From Saccoglossus kowalevskii (taxonomy: Eukaryota; Hemichordata; Enteropneusta; Harrimaniidae), in contig NW_003125193.1 of NCBI RefSeq assembly GCF_000003605.2, forward strand, positions 1-35,365: a stretch of 35,365 bases of DNA. Direction: 5' to 3'. Both the position numbers and the translations under genes were made by a program. Of this stretch, positions 12,108 through 25,380 are shown in pieces. The first letter of the stretch is position 1. The number at the start of each line of letters is the position of its first letter. A model generated the notes under the pieces. It did not search any database, was not told where the DNA came from, and was given only the letters and a program-made list of their open reading frames with translations.

Positions 12108-12459
12108 CCCAGTCCAACAATATGGCATTGATACACCCAGTTCAACAAGATTGCATTTATCTACCCAGTTCAACAAGATTGCATTTATCTACCCAGTTCA
12201 ACAAGATTGCATTTATCTACCCAGTTCAACAAGATTGCATTTATCTACCCAGTCCAACAAGATTGCATTTATCTACCCAGTCCAACAATATGGCATTGAT
12301 CTACCCAGTTCAACAAGATTGCATTTATCTACCCAGTTCAACAATATGGCATTTATCTTCCCAGTCCAACAATATGGCATTTATCTTCCCAGTTCAACAA
12401 TATGGCATTTATCTTCCCAGTCCAACAATATGGCATTTATCTTCCCAGTCCAACAATAT
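12108..12459. repeat. GTTCAACAAGATTGC run
   Basis: Four successive units carry GTTCAACAAGATTGC (starting about 12138, 12166, 12194 and 12222) and a fifth has GTCC instead. It is the longest run of this unit type I noticed; a shorter related run lies at about 21060-21130. It ends in a series of TTTATCTTCC units. Confidence 0.7.
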
Positions 12460-12853
12460 GTCATTTATCGACCCAGTCCAACAATATGGCATTTATCTAC
12501 CCGGTCCAACATGATTGCATTTATCTACCCAGTTCAACAATATTGCATTTATCTACCCAGTCCAACAATATGGCATTGATCCACCCAGTCCAACAATATG
12601 GCATTGATTCACCCAGTTCAACAATATGGATTGATCCACTCGAGTCCAACGAATATGGCATTGATCTACCCAGTTCAACAATATGGCATTTATCTACCCA
12701 GTCCAACAAGATGGGCATTGATCTACCCAGTCCAACAATAAGGCATTGATCCACCCTGTCCAACAATATGGCATTGATACACACAGTCCAACAATATGGC
12801 ATTGATATACCCAGTTCAACAATATGGCATTTATATAGCCAGTCCAACAATAT
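12460..12853. repeat. Second degenerate zone
   Basis: Many one-off variants are packed together: ATGTCATTTATCGACCC, CCCGGTCCAACATGATTGC, ATCCACTCGAGTCCAACGAA, GATGGGCATTG, CAATAAGGC, CCACCCTGTCC, GATACACACAGTCC and TTATATAGCCAG. The J-like GGATTGATCC near 12628 carries an inserted CT and G. CTCGAG at 12639-12644 is an XhoI site; I saw no other in the window. The zone lies just before an intact gamma copy. Confidence 0.75.
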
Positions 12854-13849
12854 GGCGGTGATCTACCCAGTCCAACAAGATTGCATTTATCTACCCAGTC
12901 CAACAATATGGCAATTATCCACCCAGTCCAACAATATGGCATTGATTCACCCAGTTCAACAATATGGATTGATCCACCGAGTCCAACAATATGGCATTGA
13001 TCTACCCAGTTCAACAATATGGCATTTATGTACCCAGTCCAACAAGATGGCATTGATTTACCCAGTCCAACAATATGGCATTGATCCACCCAGTCCAACA
13101 ATATGGCATTTATCCACCCAGTCCAACAATATGGCATTGATCTACCCAGTTCAACAATATGGCATTTATATTCCCAGTCCAACAATATGGCATTTATCTT
13201 CCCAGTCCAACAATATGGCATTTATCTTCCCAGTCCAACAATATGGCATTTATCTTCCCAGTCCAACAATATGGCATTGATCTACCCAGTCCAACAAGAT
13301 TGCATTTATCTACCCAGTTCAACAATATGGCATTTATCTTCCCAGTCCAACAATATGGCATTTATCTTCCCAGTCCATCAATATGGCATTTATCTTCCCA
13401 GTCCAACAATATGGCATTTATCTTCCCAGTCCAACAATACGGCATTGATCTACCCAGTCCAACAATATGGCATCGATCTACCCAGTCCAACAATATGGCA
13501 TTTATCTTCCCAGTCCAACAATATTGCATTGATCTACCCAGTCCAACAAGATGGCATTTATCTACCCAGTCCAACAATATGGCATTGATCTACCCAGTCT
13601 AACAATATGGCATTTATCTTCCCAGTCCAACACGATGGCATTTATCTACCCAGTCCAACAATATGGCATTGATCTACCCAGTCCAACAATATGGCATTTA
13701 TCTTCCCAGTCCAACAATATGGCATTGATCTACCCAGTCCAACAATATGGCATTGATCTACCCAGTTCAACAAGATTGCATTTATCTACCCAGTTCAACA
13801 ATATGGCATTGATCTACCCAGTTCAACAAGATTGCATTTATCTACCCAG
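12854..13849. repeat. Gamma module copy 2
   Basis: B is at 12854, J at 12964, TATATTCC at 13167 and E (GTTCACC) at 13849; B-E is 995. The copy at 29653 has the same three spacings. Rare CAATACGG (13435) and CACGATGG (13631) recur together at 33901 and 34097, the same 196 bp apart, so part of this copy has a second relative there. Units GGCAATTATCCACC and TTTATCCACC near 12912 and 13106 are rare recombinant types. Confidence 0.88.
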
Positions 13850-15062
13850 TTCACCAATATGGCATTGATCTGCCCAGTCCAACAAGATTGCATTTATCTA
13901 CCCAGTCCAACAATATGGCATTGATCTACCCAGTCCAACAGTATGGCATTGATCTACCCAGTCCAACAAGATTGCATTTATCTACCCAGTCCAACAATAT
14001 GGCATTGATCTACCCAGTCCAACAATATGGCATTTATCTTACCAGTCCAACTATATGGCATTGATCTACCCAGTCCAACAATATGGCATTGATCTACCCA
14101 GTTCAACAAGATGGCATTTATCTACCCAGTCCAACAATATGGCATTGATTCACCCAGTTCAACAAGATTGCATTTATCTACCCAGTTCAACAAGATTGCA
14201 TTTATCTACCCAGTTCAACAAGACTGCATTTATCTACCCAGTCCAACAAGACTGCATTTATCTACCCAGTCCAACAATATGGCATTGATCTACCCAGTTC
14301 AACAAGATTGCATTTATCTACCCAGTTCAACAATATGGCATTTATCTTCCCAGTCCAACAATATGGCATTTATCTTCCCAGTCCGACAATATGGCATTTA
14401 TCTTCCCAGTCCGACAATATGGCATTTATCTACCCAGTCCAACAATATGGCATTGATCTACCCAGTGTAACATAATGGCATGGATCTACCCAGTCCAACA
14501 ATATGGCATTGATTTACCCAGTCCAACAAGATTGCATTGATCTACCCAGTTCAACAATATGGCATTTATCTTCCCAGTCCAACAATATGGCATTTATCTT
14601 CCCAGTCCAACAATATGGCATTTATCTTCCCAGTCCAACAATATGGCATTTATCTACCCAGTCCAACAATATAGCATTGATCTAATCAGTCCAACAATAT
14701 GGCATTTAACTACCCAGTCCAACAATATGGCATTAATCTACCCAGTTCAACAAGATTGCATTTATCTACCCATTCCTACAATATGGCATTTATCTAACCA
14801 GTCCAACAAGATGGCATTTATCTACCCAGTCCAACAATATGGCATTCATCTACCCAGTTCAACAAGATGCATTTATCTACCCAGTCCAACAATATGGCAT
14901 TTATCTACCCAGTCCAACAAGATGGCATTTATCTACCCAGTCCAACAATATGGCATTGATCCACCCAGTCCAACAAGATTGGATTTATCTACCCAGTCCA
15001 ACAATATGGCATTGATCCACCCAGTCCAACAATATGGCATTGATTCACCCAGTTCAACAATA
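13850..15062. repeat. Delta module copy 4 (full, to J)
   Basis: CTATATGG is at 14051, A at 14465, H at 14669, I at 14864 and J (CCACCCAG form) at 15062. E-A 616, CTATATGG-A 414, A-H 204, H-I 195 and A-J 597 are all standard, making this the most complete delta copy. Two GTCCGAC variants (about 14382 and 14409) replace the usual one. The unit after H reads TCTAATCAG instead of TCTACTCAG. Confidence 0.9.
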
Positions 15063-17434
15063 TGGATTGATCCACCCAGTCCAACAATATGGCATTGATC
15101 TACCCAGTTCAACAATATGGCATTTATCTACCCAGTCCAACAAGATGGCATTGATCTACCCAGTCCAACAATATGGCATTGATCCACCCAGTCCAACAAT
15201 ATGGCATTGATCCACCCAGTCCAACAATATGGATCTACCCAGTTCAACAATATGGCATTTATCTTACCAGTCCAACAATATGGCATTTATCTTCCCAGTC
15301 CAACAATATGGCATTTATCTTCCCAGTCCAACAATATGGCATTTATCTTCCCAGTCCAACAATATGGCATTTATCTTCCCAGTCCAACAATATGGCATTG
15401 ATCTACCCAGTCCAACAAGATTGCATTTATCTACCCAGTTCAACAATATGGCATTTATCTTCCCAGTCCACCAATATGGCATTTATCTTCCCTGTCCAAC
15501 AATATGGCATTTATCTTCCCAGTCCATCAATATGGCATTTATCTTCCCAGTCCAACAATATGGCATTGATCTACCCAGTCCAACAAGATTGCACTTATCT
15601 ACCCAGTCCAACAATATGGCATTGATCTACCCAGTCCAACAATATGGCATTTATCTACCCAGTCCAACAAGATGGCATTTATCTACCCAGTCCAACAATA
15701 TGGCATTGATCTACCCAGTCCAACAATATGGCATTTATCTTCCCAGTCCAACAATATGGCATTGATCTACCCAGTCCAACAATATGGCATTGATCTACCC
15801 AGTTCAACAAGATCGCATTTATCTACCCAGTTCAACAATATGGCATTGATCTACCCAGTTCAACAAGATTGCATTTATCTACCCAGTTCAACAATATGGC
15901 ATTGATCTACCCAGTCCAACAAGATTGCATTTATCTACCCAGTCCAACAATATGGCATTGATCTACCCAGTCCAACAATATGGCATTGATCTACCCAGTC
16001 CAACAAGATTGCATTTATCTACCCAGTCCAACAATATGGCATTGATCTACCCAGTCCAACAATATGGCATTTATCTTCCCAGTCCAACTATATGGCATTG
16101 ATCTACCCAGTCCAACAATATGGCATTGATCTACCCAGTTCAACAAAATGGCATTTATCTACCCAGTCCAACAATATGGCATTGATCTACCCAGTCCAAC
16201 AAGATTGCATTGATCTACCCAGTTCAACAATATTGCATTTATCTTCCCAGTCCAACAATATGGCATTGATCTACCCAGTTCAACAAGATTGCATTTATCT
16301 ACCCAGTTCAACATTATGGCATTTATCTTCCCAGTCCAACAATATGGCATTGATCTACCCAGTCCAACAAGATGGCATTGATCTACCCAGTTCAACAAGA
16401 TTGCATTTATCTACCCAGTTCAACATTATGGCATTTATCTTCCCAGTCCAACAATATGGCATTGATCTACCCAGTCCAACAAGATGGCATTTATCTACCC
16501 TGTCCAACAATATGGCATTGATCCACCCAGTCCAACAAAATGGCATTTATCTACTCAGTCCAACAATATGGCATTGATCTACCCAGTTCAACAAGATGGC
16601 ATTTATCTAACCAGTCCAACAAGATGGCATTGATCCACCCAGTCCAACAAGATTGCATTGATCCACCCAGTCCAACAATATGCCATTGATCTACCCAGTT
16701 CAACACGATGGCATTTATCTACCCAGTCCAACAAGATGGCATTGATCCACCCAGTCCAACAAGATTGCATTGATCCACACAGTCCAACAATATGGCATTG
16801 ATATACCCAGTTTAACAATATGGCATTGATCTACCCAGTTCAACAAGATTGCATTTATCTACCCAGTCCTACAATATGGCATTTATCTACCCAGTCCAAC
16901 AAGATGGCATTTATCTACCCAGTCCAACAATATGGCATTGATCCACCCAGTCCAACAATATGGCATTTATCTTCCCAGTCCAACAATATGGCATTGATCT
17001 ACCCAGTCCAACAAGATTGCATTGATCTACCCAGTTCAACAATATTGCATTTATCTTCCCAGTCCAACAATATGTCATTTATCTTCCCAGTCCAACAATA
17101 TGGCATTTATCTTCCCAGTCCAACAATATGGCATTGATCTACCCAGTCCAACAAGATTGCATTTATCTACCCAGTCCAACAATATGGCATTTATCTACCC
17201 AGTCCAACAATATGGCATTGATCTACCCAGTTCAACAAGATTGCATTTATCTACCCAGTTCAACAATATGGCATTTATCTTCCCAGTCCAACAATATGGC
17301 ATTGATCTACCCAGTCCAACAAGATTGCATTGATCTACCCAGTTCAACAATATGGCATTTATCTTCCCAGTCCAACAATATGGCATTTATCTTCCCAGTC
17401 CAACAATATGGCATTTATCTACCCAGTCCAACAA
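14920..17434. repeat. 2,515-bp super-repeat, first copy (alpha+beta)
   Basis: It begins in the delta tail (J at 15062) and continues through L (15229), G (15492), M (15591), N (15811), CTATATGG (16088), AAAATGG (16145), K (16553), D (16810) and C (17072). J and L recur exactly 2,515 bp later at 17577 and 17744. L-G is 263 here, one unit shorter than the 291 of other copies. Between L and G a unit reads TTTATCTTCCCTG rather than TTGATCTTCCCTG. Outer edges are estimated by matching the context around AAGATGGCATTTATC. Confidence 0.8.
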
Positions 17435-19950
17435 GATGGGCATTTATCTACCCAGTCCAACAATATGGCATTGATCCACCCAGTCCAACAAGATTGCATT
17501 TATCTACCCAGTCCAACAATATGGCATTGATCCACCCAGTCCAACAATATGGCATTGATTCACCCAGTTCAACAATATGGATTGATCCACCCAGTCCAAC
17601 AATATGGCATTGATCTACCCAGTTCAACAATATGGCATTTATCTACCCAGTCCAACAAGATGGCATTGATCTACCCAGTCCAACAATATGGCATTGATCC
17701 ACCCAGTCCAACAATATGGCATTGATCCACCCAGTCCAACAATATGGATCTACCCAGTTCAACAATATGGCATTTATCTTACCAGTCCAACAATATGGCA
17801 TTTATCTTCCCAGTCCAACAATATGGCATTTATATTCCCAGTCCAACAATATGGCATTTATCTTCCCAGTCCAACAATATGGCATTTATCTTCCCAGTCC
17901 AACAATATGGCATTGATCTACCCAGTCCAACAAGATTGCATTTATCTACCCAGTTCAACAATATGGCATTTATCTTCCCAGTCCACCAATATGGCATTTA
18001 TCTTCCCAGTCCAACAATATGGCATTGATCTTCCCTGTCCAACAATATGGCATTTATCTTCCCAGTCCAACAATATGGCATTTATCTTCCCAGTCCAACA
18101 ATATGGCATTGATCTACCCAGTCCAACAAGATTGCACTTATCTACCCAGTCCAACAATATGGCATTGATCTACCCAGTCCAACAATATGGCATTTATCTA
18201 CCCAGTCCAACAAGATGGCATTTATCTACCCAGTCCAACAATATGGCATTGATCTACCCAGTCCAACAATATGGCATTTATCTTCCCAGTCCAACAATAT
18301 GGCATTGATCTACCCAGTCCAACAATATGGCATTGATCTACCCAGTCCAACAATATGGCATTTATCTTCCCAGTCCAACAATATGGCATTGATCTACCCA
18401 GTCCAACAATATGGCATTGATCTACCCAGTTCAACAAGATCGCATTTATCTACCCAGTTCAACAATATGGCATTGATCTACCCAGTTCAACAAGATTGCA
18501 TTTATCTACCCAGTTCAACAATATGGCATTGATCTACCCAGTCCAACAAGATTGCATTTATCTACCCAGTCCAACAATATGGCATTGATCTACCCAGTCC
18601 AACAATATGGCATTGATCTACCCAGTCCAACAAGATTGCATTTATCTACCCAGTCCAACAATATGGCATTGATCTACCCAGTCCAACAATATGGCATTGA
18701 TCTTCCCAGTCCAACTATATGGCATTGATCTACCCAGTCCAACAATATGGCATTGATCTACCCAGTTCAACAAAATGGCATTTATCTACCCAGTCCAACA
18801 ATATGGTATTGATCTACCCAGTCCAACAAGATTGCATTGATCTACCCAGTTCAACAATATTGCATTTATCTTCCCAGTCCAACAATATGGCATTTATCTT
18901 CCCAGTCCAACAATATGGCATTTATCTTCCCAGTCCAACAATATGGCATTGATCTACCCAGTCCAACAAAATTGCATTAATCTACCCAGTCGAACAATAT
19001 GGCATTTATCTACCCAGTCCAACAATATGGCATTGATCTACCCAGTTCAACAAGATTGCATTTATCTACCCAGTTCAACAGTATGGCATTTATCTTCCCA
19101 GTCCAACAATATGGCATTGATCTACCCAGTCCAACAAGATGGCATTTATCTACCCTGTCCAACAATATGGCATTGATCCACCCAGTCCAACAAAATGGCA
19201 TTTATCTACTCAGTCCAACAATATGGCATTGATCTACCCAGTTCAACAAGATGGCATTTATCTAACCAGTCCAACAAGATGGCATTGATCCACCCAGTCC
19301 AACAAGATTGCATTGATCCACCCAGTCCAACAATATGGCATTGATCTACCCAGTTCAACACGATGGCATTTATCTACCCAGTCCAACAAGATGGCATTGA
19401 TCCACCCAGTCCAACAAGATTGCATTGATCCACCCAGTCCAACAATATGGCATTGATATACCCAGTTTAACAATATGGCATTGATCTACCCAGTTCAACA
19501 AGATTGCATTTATCTACCCAGTCCTACAATATGGCATTTATCTACCCAGTCCAACAAGATGGCATTTATCTACCCAGTCCAACAATATGGCATTGATCCA
19601 CCCAGTCCAACAATATGGCATTTATCTTCCCAGTCCAACAATATGGCATTGATCTACCCAGTCCAACAAGATTGCATTGATCTACCCAGTTCAACAATAT
19701 TGCATTTATCTTCCCAGTCCAACAATATGTCATTTATCTTCCCAGTCCAACAATATGGCATTTATCTACCCAGTCCAACAATATGGCATTGATCTACCCA
19801 GTCCAACATGATTGCATTTATCTACCCAGTCCAACAATATGGCATTTATCTACCCAGTCCAACAATATGGCATTGATCTACCCAGTTCAACAAGATTGCA
19901 TTGATCTACCCAGTCCAAACAATATGGCATTGATCCACCCAGTCCAACAA
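17435..19950. repeat. 2,515-bp super-repeat, second copy (alpha+beta)
   Basis: J is at 17577, L 17744, G 18035, M 18134, N 18438, CTATATGG 18715, AAAATGG 18772, S 18989, K 19208, D 19465 and C 19727. L-C is 1,983 against 1,843 in the first copy; the 140-bp excess is five whole units, placed as one before G, three between M and N, and one between AAAATGG and K. The copy ends near a CCAAACAATATGG insertion at about 19916, where units switch to gamma type. Confidence 0.85.
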
Positions 19951-20927
19951 TATGGCATTGATCCACCCAGTCCAACAATATGGCATTGATCTACCCAGTT
20001 CAACAATATGGCATTTATATTCCCAGTCCAACAATATGGCATTTATCTTCCCAGTCCAACAATATGGCATTTATCTTCCCAGTCCAACAATATGGCATTT
20101 ATCTTCCCAGACCAACAATATGGCATTGATCTACCCAGTCCAACAAGATTGCATTTATCTACCCAGTTCAACAATATGGCATTTATCTTCCCAGTCCAAC
20201 AATATGGCATTTATCTTCCCAGTCCATCAATATGGCATTTATCTTCCCAGTCCAACAATATGGCATTTATCTTCCCAGTCCAACAATATGGCATTGATCT
20301 ACCCAGTCCAACAATATGGCATTGATCTACCCAGTCCAACAATATGGCATTTATCTTCCCAGTCCAACAATATGGCATTTATCTTCCCAGTCCAACAATA
20401 TGGCATTGATCTACCCAGTCCAACAAGATGGCATTTATCTACCCAGTCCAACAATATGGCATTGATCTACCCAGTCTAACAATATGGCATTTATCTTCCC
20501 AGTCCAACAAGATGGCATTTATCTACCCAGTCCAACAATATGGCATTGATCTACCCAGTCCAACAATATGGCATTTATCTTCCCAGTCCAACAATATGGC
20601 ATTGATCTACCCAGTCCAACAATATGGCATTGATCTACCCAGTTCAACAAGATTGCATTTATCTACCCAGTTCAACAATATGGCATTGATCTACCCAGTT
20701 CAACAAGATTGCATTTATCTACCCAGTTCAACAATATGGCATTGATCTACCCAGTCCAACAAGATTGCATTTATCTACCCAGTCCAACAATATGGCATTG
20801 ATCTACCCAGTCCAACAATATGGCATTGATCTACCCAGTCCAACAAGATTGCATTTATCTGCCCAGTCCAACAATATGGCATTGATCTACCCAGTCCAAC
20901 AATATGGCATTTATCTTCCCAGTCCAA
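19951..20927. repeat. Gamma fragment without B, J or E
   Basis: TATATTCC is at 20016, followed by the usual gamma order of TTTATCTTCC units and a GTCCATCAATATGG variant near 20222, then GTCTAACAATATGG near 20474. There is no B or ACCGAG unit upstream and the E variant is replaced by a plain GTTCAACAATATGG unit near 20726. One unit near 20110 reads CAGACCAAC. Confidence 0.7.
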
Positions 20928-21459
20928 CTATATGGCATTGATCTACCCAGTCCAACAATATGGCATTGATCTACCCAGTTCAACAAAATGGCATTTATCT
21001 ACCCAGTCCAACAATATGGCATTGATACACCCAGTTCAACAAGATTGCATTTATCTACCCAGTTCAACAAGATTGCATTTATCTACCCAGTTCAACAAGA
21101 TTGCATTTATCTACCCAGTCCAACAAGATTGCATTTATCTACCCAGTCCAACAATATGGCATTGATCTACCCAGTTCAACAAGATTGCATTTATCTACCC
21201 AGTTCAACAATATGGCATTTATCTTCCCAGTCCAACAATATTGCATTTATCTACCCAGTCCAACAATATGGCATTGATCTGCCCAGTCCAACAATATTGC
21301 ATTTATCTACCCAGTCCAACAATATGGCATTGATCTACCCAGTCCAACAATATGGCATTGATCTACCCAGTCCAACAAGATTGCATTTATCTACCCAGTC
21401 CAACAATATGGCATTGATCTACCCAGTCCAACAATATGGCATTTATCTTACCAGTCCAA
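20928..21459. repeat. CTATATGG-AAAATGG fragment and following units
   Basis: CTATATGG (20928) and AAAATGG (20985) are 57 bp apart as in alpha. The units after them (TTGATACACCC, then GTTCAACAAGATTGC several times) resemble 12091-12300 rather than the alpha-to-beta lead-in. A TTGATCTGCCC unit near 21275 marks a delta-type lead-in. Confidence 0.65.
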
Positions 21460-22473
21460 CTATATGGCATTGATCTACCCAGTCCAACAATATGGCATTG
21501 ATCTACCCAGTTCAACAAGATGGCATTTATCTACCCAGTCCAACAATATGGCATTGATTCACCCAGTTCAACAAGATTGCATTTATCTACCCAGTTCAAC
21601 AAGATTGCATTTATCTACCCAGTTCAACAAGACTGCATTTATCTACCCAGTCCAACAAGACTGCATTTATCTACCCAGTCTAACAATATGGCATTGATCT
21701 ACCCAGTTCAACAAGATTGCATTTATCTACCCAGTTCAACAATATGGCATTTATCTTCCCAGTCCAACAATATGGCATTTATCTTCCCAGTCCAACAATA
21801 TGGCATTTATCTTCCCAGTCCGACAATATGGCATTTATCTACCCAGTCCAACAATATGGCATTGATCTACCCAGTGTAACATAATGGCATGGATCTACCC
21901 AGTCCAACAATATGGCATTGATCTACCCAGTCCAACAAGATTGCATTGATCTACCCAGTTCAACAATATGGCATTTATCTTCCCAGTCCAACAATATGGC
22001 ATTTATCTTCCCAGTCCAACAATATGGCATTTATCTTCCCAGTCCAACAATATGGCATTTATCTACCCAGTCCAACAATATAGCATTGATCTACTCAGTC
22101 CAACAATATGGCATTTAACTACCCAGTCCAACAATATGGCATTAATCTACCCAGTTCAACAAGATTGCATTTATCTACCCAGTCCAACAATATGGCATTT
22201 ATCTACCCAGTCCAACAATATGGCATTGATCTACCCAGTTCAACAAGATTGCATTTATCTACCCAGTTCAACAATATGGCATTTATCTTCCCAGTCCAAC
22301 AATATGGCATTGATCTACCCAGTCCAACAAGATTGCATTGATCTACCCAGTTCAACAATATGGCATTTATCTTCCCAGTCCAACAATATGGCATTTATCT
22401 TCCCAGTCCAACAATATGGCATTTATTGTCCCAGTCCAACAATATGGCATTTATCTACCCAGTCCAACAATAT
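21460..22473. repeat. Delta module copy 5 (CTATATGG-A-H)
   Basis: CTATATGG is at 21460, A at 21874 and H at 22078. These are each exactly 7,409 bp from 14051, 14465 and 14669, so 618 bp are collinear without net length change. After H the TTTAACTACCC and TTAATCTACCC units follow, but I is absent and the copy switches to a beta/gamma-type run. A TTTATTGTCCC unit lies near 22424. Confidence 0.85.
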
Positions 22474-23700
22474 GGCGGTGATCTACCCAGTCCAACAAGA
22501 TTGCATTTATCTACCCAGTCCAACAATATGGCATTGATCCACCCAGTCCAACAATATGGCATTGATTCACCCAGTTCAACAATATGGATTGATCCACCGA
22601 GTCCAACAATATGGCATTGATCTACCCAGTTCAACAATATGGCATTTATCTACCCAGTCCAACAAGATGGCATTGATCTACCCAGTCCAACAATATGGCA
22701 TTGATCCACCCAGTCCAACAATATGGCATTGATCCACCCAGTCCAACAATATGGCATTGATCTACCCAGTTCAACAATATGGCATTGATCTACCCAGTTC
22801 AACAATATGGCATTTATCTTCCCAGTCCAACAATATGGCATTTATCTTCCCAGTCCAACAATATGGCATTTATCTTCCCAGTCCAACAATATGGCATTGA
22901 TCTACCCAGTCCAACAAGATTGCATTTATCTACCCAGTTCAACAATATGGCATTTATCTTCCCAGCCCAACAATATGGCATTTATCTTCCCAGTCCATCA
23001 ATATGGCATTTATCTTCCCAGTCCAACAATATGGCATTTATCTTCCCAGTCCAACAATATGGCATTGATCTACCCAGTCCAAAAAGATTGCATTTATCTA
23101 CCCAGGCCAACAATATGGCATTTATCTACCCAGTCCAACAAGATGGCATTTATCTACCCAGTCCAACAATATGGCATTGATCTACCCAGTCCAACAATAT
23201 GGCATTTATCTTCCCAGTCCAACAATATGGCATTGATCTACCCAGTCCAACAATATGGCATTGATCTACCCAGTTCAACAAGATTGCATTTATCTACCCA
23301 GTTCAACAATATGGCATTGATCTACCCAGTTCAACAAGATTGCATTTATCTACCCCGTTCACCAATATGGCATTGATCTGCCCAGTCCAACAAGATTGCA
23401 TTTATCTACCCAGTCCAACAATATGGCATTGATCTACCCAGTCCAACAATATGGCATTGATCTACCCAGTCCAACAAGATTGCATTTATCTACCCAGTCC
23501 AACAATATGGCATTGATCTACCCAGTCCAACAATATGGCATTGATCTACCCAGTTCAACAAGATGGCATTTATCTACCCAGTCCAACAATATGGCATTGA
23601 TTCACCCAGTTCAACAAGATTGCATTTATCTACCCAGTTCAACAAGATTGCATTTATCTACCCAGTTCAACAAGACTGCATTTATCTACCCAGTCCAACA
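22474..23700. repeat. Gamma module copy 3 (Q form)
   Basis: B is at 22474, J at 22584 (110), Q at 23079 and E at 23357. Q-E is 278, as at 3778-4056. B-E is 883, four units short of 995. The unit expected to hold TATATTCC at 22787 instead reads TTGATCTACCC, as if overwritten by a neighbouring type. After E the delta lead-in begins but stops before A at about 23700, where TTTATCTTCC units take over. Confidence 0.82.
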
Positions 23701-24178
23701 ATATGGCATTTATCTTCCCAGTCCAACAATATGGCATTGATCTACCCAGTCCAACAAGATTGCATTTATCTACCCAGTCCAACAATATGGCATTTATCTA
23801 CCCAGTCCAACAATATGGCATTGATCTACCCAGTTCAACAAGATTGCATTTATCTACCCAGTTCAACAATATGGCATTTATCTTCCCAGTCCAACAATAT
23901 GGCATTGATCTATTCAGTCCAACAAGATTGCATTGATCTACCCAGTTCTACAATATGGCATTTATCTTCCCAGTCCAACAATATGGCATTTATCTTCCCA
24001 GTCCAACAATATGGCATTTATCGTCCCAGTCCAACAATATGGCATTTATCTACCCAGTCCAACAATATGGCGGTGATCTACCCAGTCCAACAAGAATGGC
24101 ATTGATCTACCCAGTCCAACAATATGGCATTGATCCACCCAGTCCAACAATATGGCATTGATCCACCAGTCCAACAAT
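23701..24178. repeat. Mixed units with truncated B
   Basis: A B variant (GGCGGTG) is at 24069 but its J is missing; instead CAAGAATGGC (one base added) lies near 24090 and ATCCACCAGTCC (one C lost) near 24165. Rare units TTGATCTATTCAG (about 23905) and TTTATCGTCCC (about 24020) recur near 32320 and 32430 (there TTAATCGTCCC). It is a junction between gamma and alpha material. Confidence 0.7.
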
Positions 24179-25140
24179 ATGGATCTACCCAGTTCAACAA
24201 TATGGCATTTATCTTACCAGTCCAACAATATGGCATTTATCTTCCCAGTCCAACAATATGGCATTTATCTTCCCAGTCCAAAAATATGGCATTTATCTTC
24301 CCAGTCCAACAATATGGCATTTATCTTCCCAGTCCAACAATATGGCATTGATCTACCCAGTCCAACAAGATTGCATTTATCTACCCAGTTCAACAATATG
24401 GCATTTATCTTCCCAGTCCACCAATATGGCATTTATCTTCCCAGTCCAACAATATGGCATTGATCTTCCCTGTCCAACAATATGGCATTTATCTTCCCAG
24501 TCCAACAATATGGCATTTATCTTCCCAGTCCAACAATATGGCATTGATCTACCCAGTCCAACAAGATTGCACTTATCTACCCAGTCCAACAATATGGCAT
24601 TGATCTACCCAGTCCAACAATATGGCATTTATCTACCCAGTCCAACAAGATGGCATTTATCTACCCAGTCCAACAATATGGCATTGATCTACCCAGTCCA
24701 ACAATATGGCATTTATCTTCCCAGTCCAACAATATGGCATTGATCTACCCAGTCCAACAATATGGCATTGATCTACCCAGTTCAACAAGATCGCATTTAT
24801 CTACCCAGTTCAACAATATGGCATTGATCTACCCAGTTCAACAAGATTGCATTTATCTACCCAGTTCAACAATATGGCATTGATCTACCCAGTCCAACAA
24901 GATTGCATTTATCTACCCAGTCCAACAATATGGCATTGATCTACCCAGTCCAACAATATGGCATTGATCTACCCAGTCCAACAAGATTGCATTTATCTAC
25001 CCAGTCCAACAATATGGCATTGATCTACCCAGTCCAACAATATGGCATTGATCTTCCCAGTCCAACTATATGGCATTGATCTACCCAGTCCAACAATATG
25101 GCATTGATCTACCCAGTTCAACAAAATGGCATTTATCTAC
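24179..25140. repeat. Alpha module copy 3
   Basis: L is at 24179, G 24470, M 24569, N 24789, CTATATGG 25066 and AAAATGG 25123, with spacings 291, 99, 220, 277 and 57. A private variant, CCAAAAATATGG at 24278, is shared with the next alpha copy at 26113, exactly 1,835 bp on. The two are therefore a recent pair. Confidence 0.88.
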
Positions 25141-25380
25141 CCAGTCCAACAATATGGCATTGATCTACCCAGTCCAACAAGATTGCATTGATCTACCCAG
25201 TTCAACAATATTGCATTTATCTTCCCAGTCCAACAATATGGCATTTATCTTCCCAGTCCAACAATATGGCATTTATCTTCCCAGTCCAACAATATGGCAT
25301 TGATCTACCCAGTCCAACAAAATTGCATTAATCTACCCAGTCGAACAATATGGCATTTATCTACCCAGTCCAACAATATG
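25141..25380. repeat. Beta lead-in with S, no K
   Basis: Units match 18790-19030: CAATATTGCATT, TTTATCTTCC units, CAAAATTGCATTAATC and S (GTCGAAC, 25340). K would be expected 219 bp after S but is not there; the patch of run-length changes follows instead. Confidence 0.7.

Noticed and set aside
12820-12845. TATA-like stretches (TTATATAGCC here, CTATATGG and TATATTCC elsewhere) as promoters
   Set aside because: They are one- or two-base variants of the unit TTTATCT(T/A)CC or CAATATGG, with no other promoter element or downstream gene.
12694-13221. Minus-strand open frames (175 codons here; many of 60-109 codons elsewhere)
   Set aside because: Each minus-strand unit has TAG or TAA in one or two frames; open stretches arise only from the chance order of unit types. 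Same repeat peptide (MPYCWTGKINAILL type) everywhere, no independent signal.
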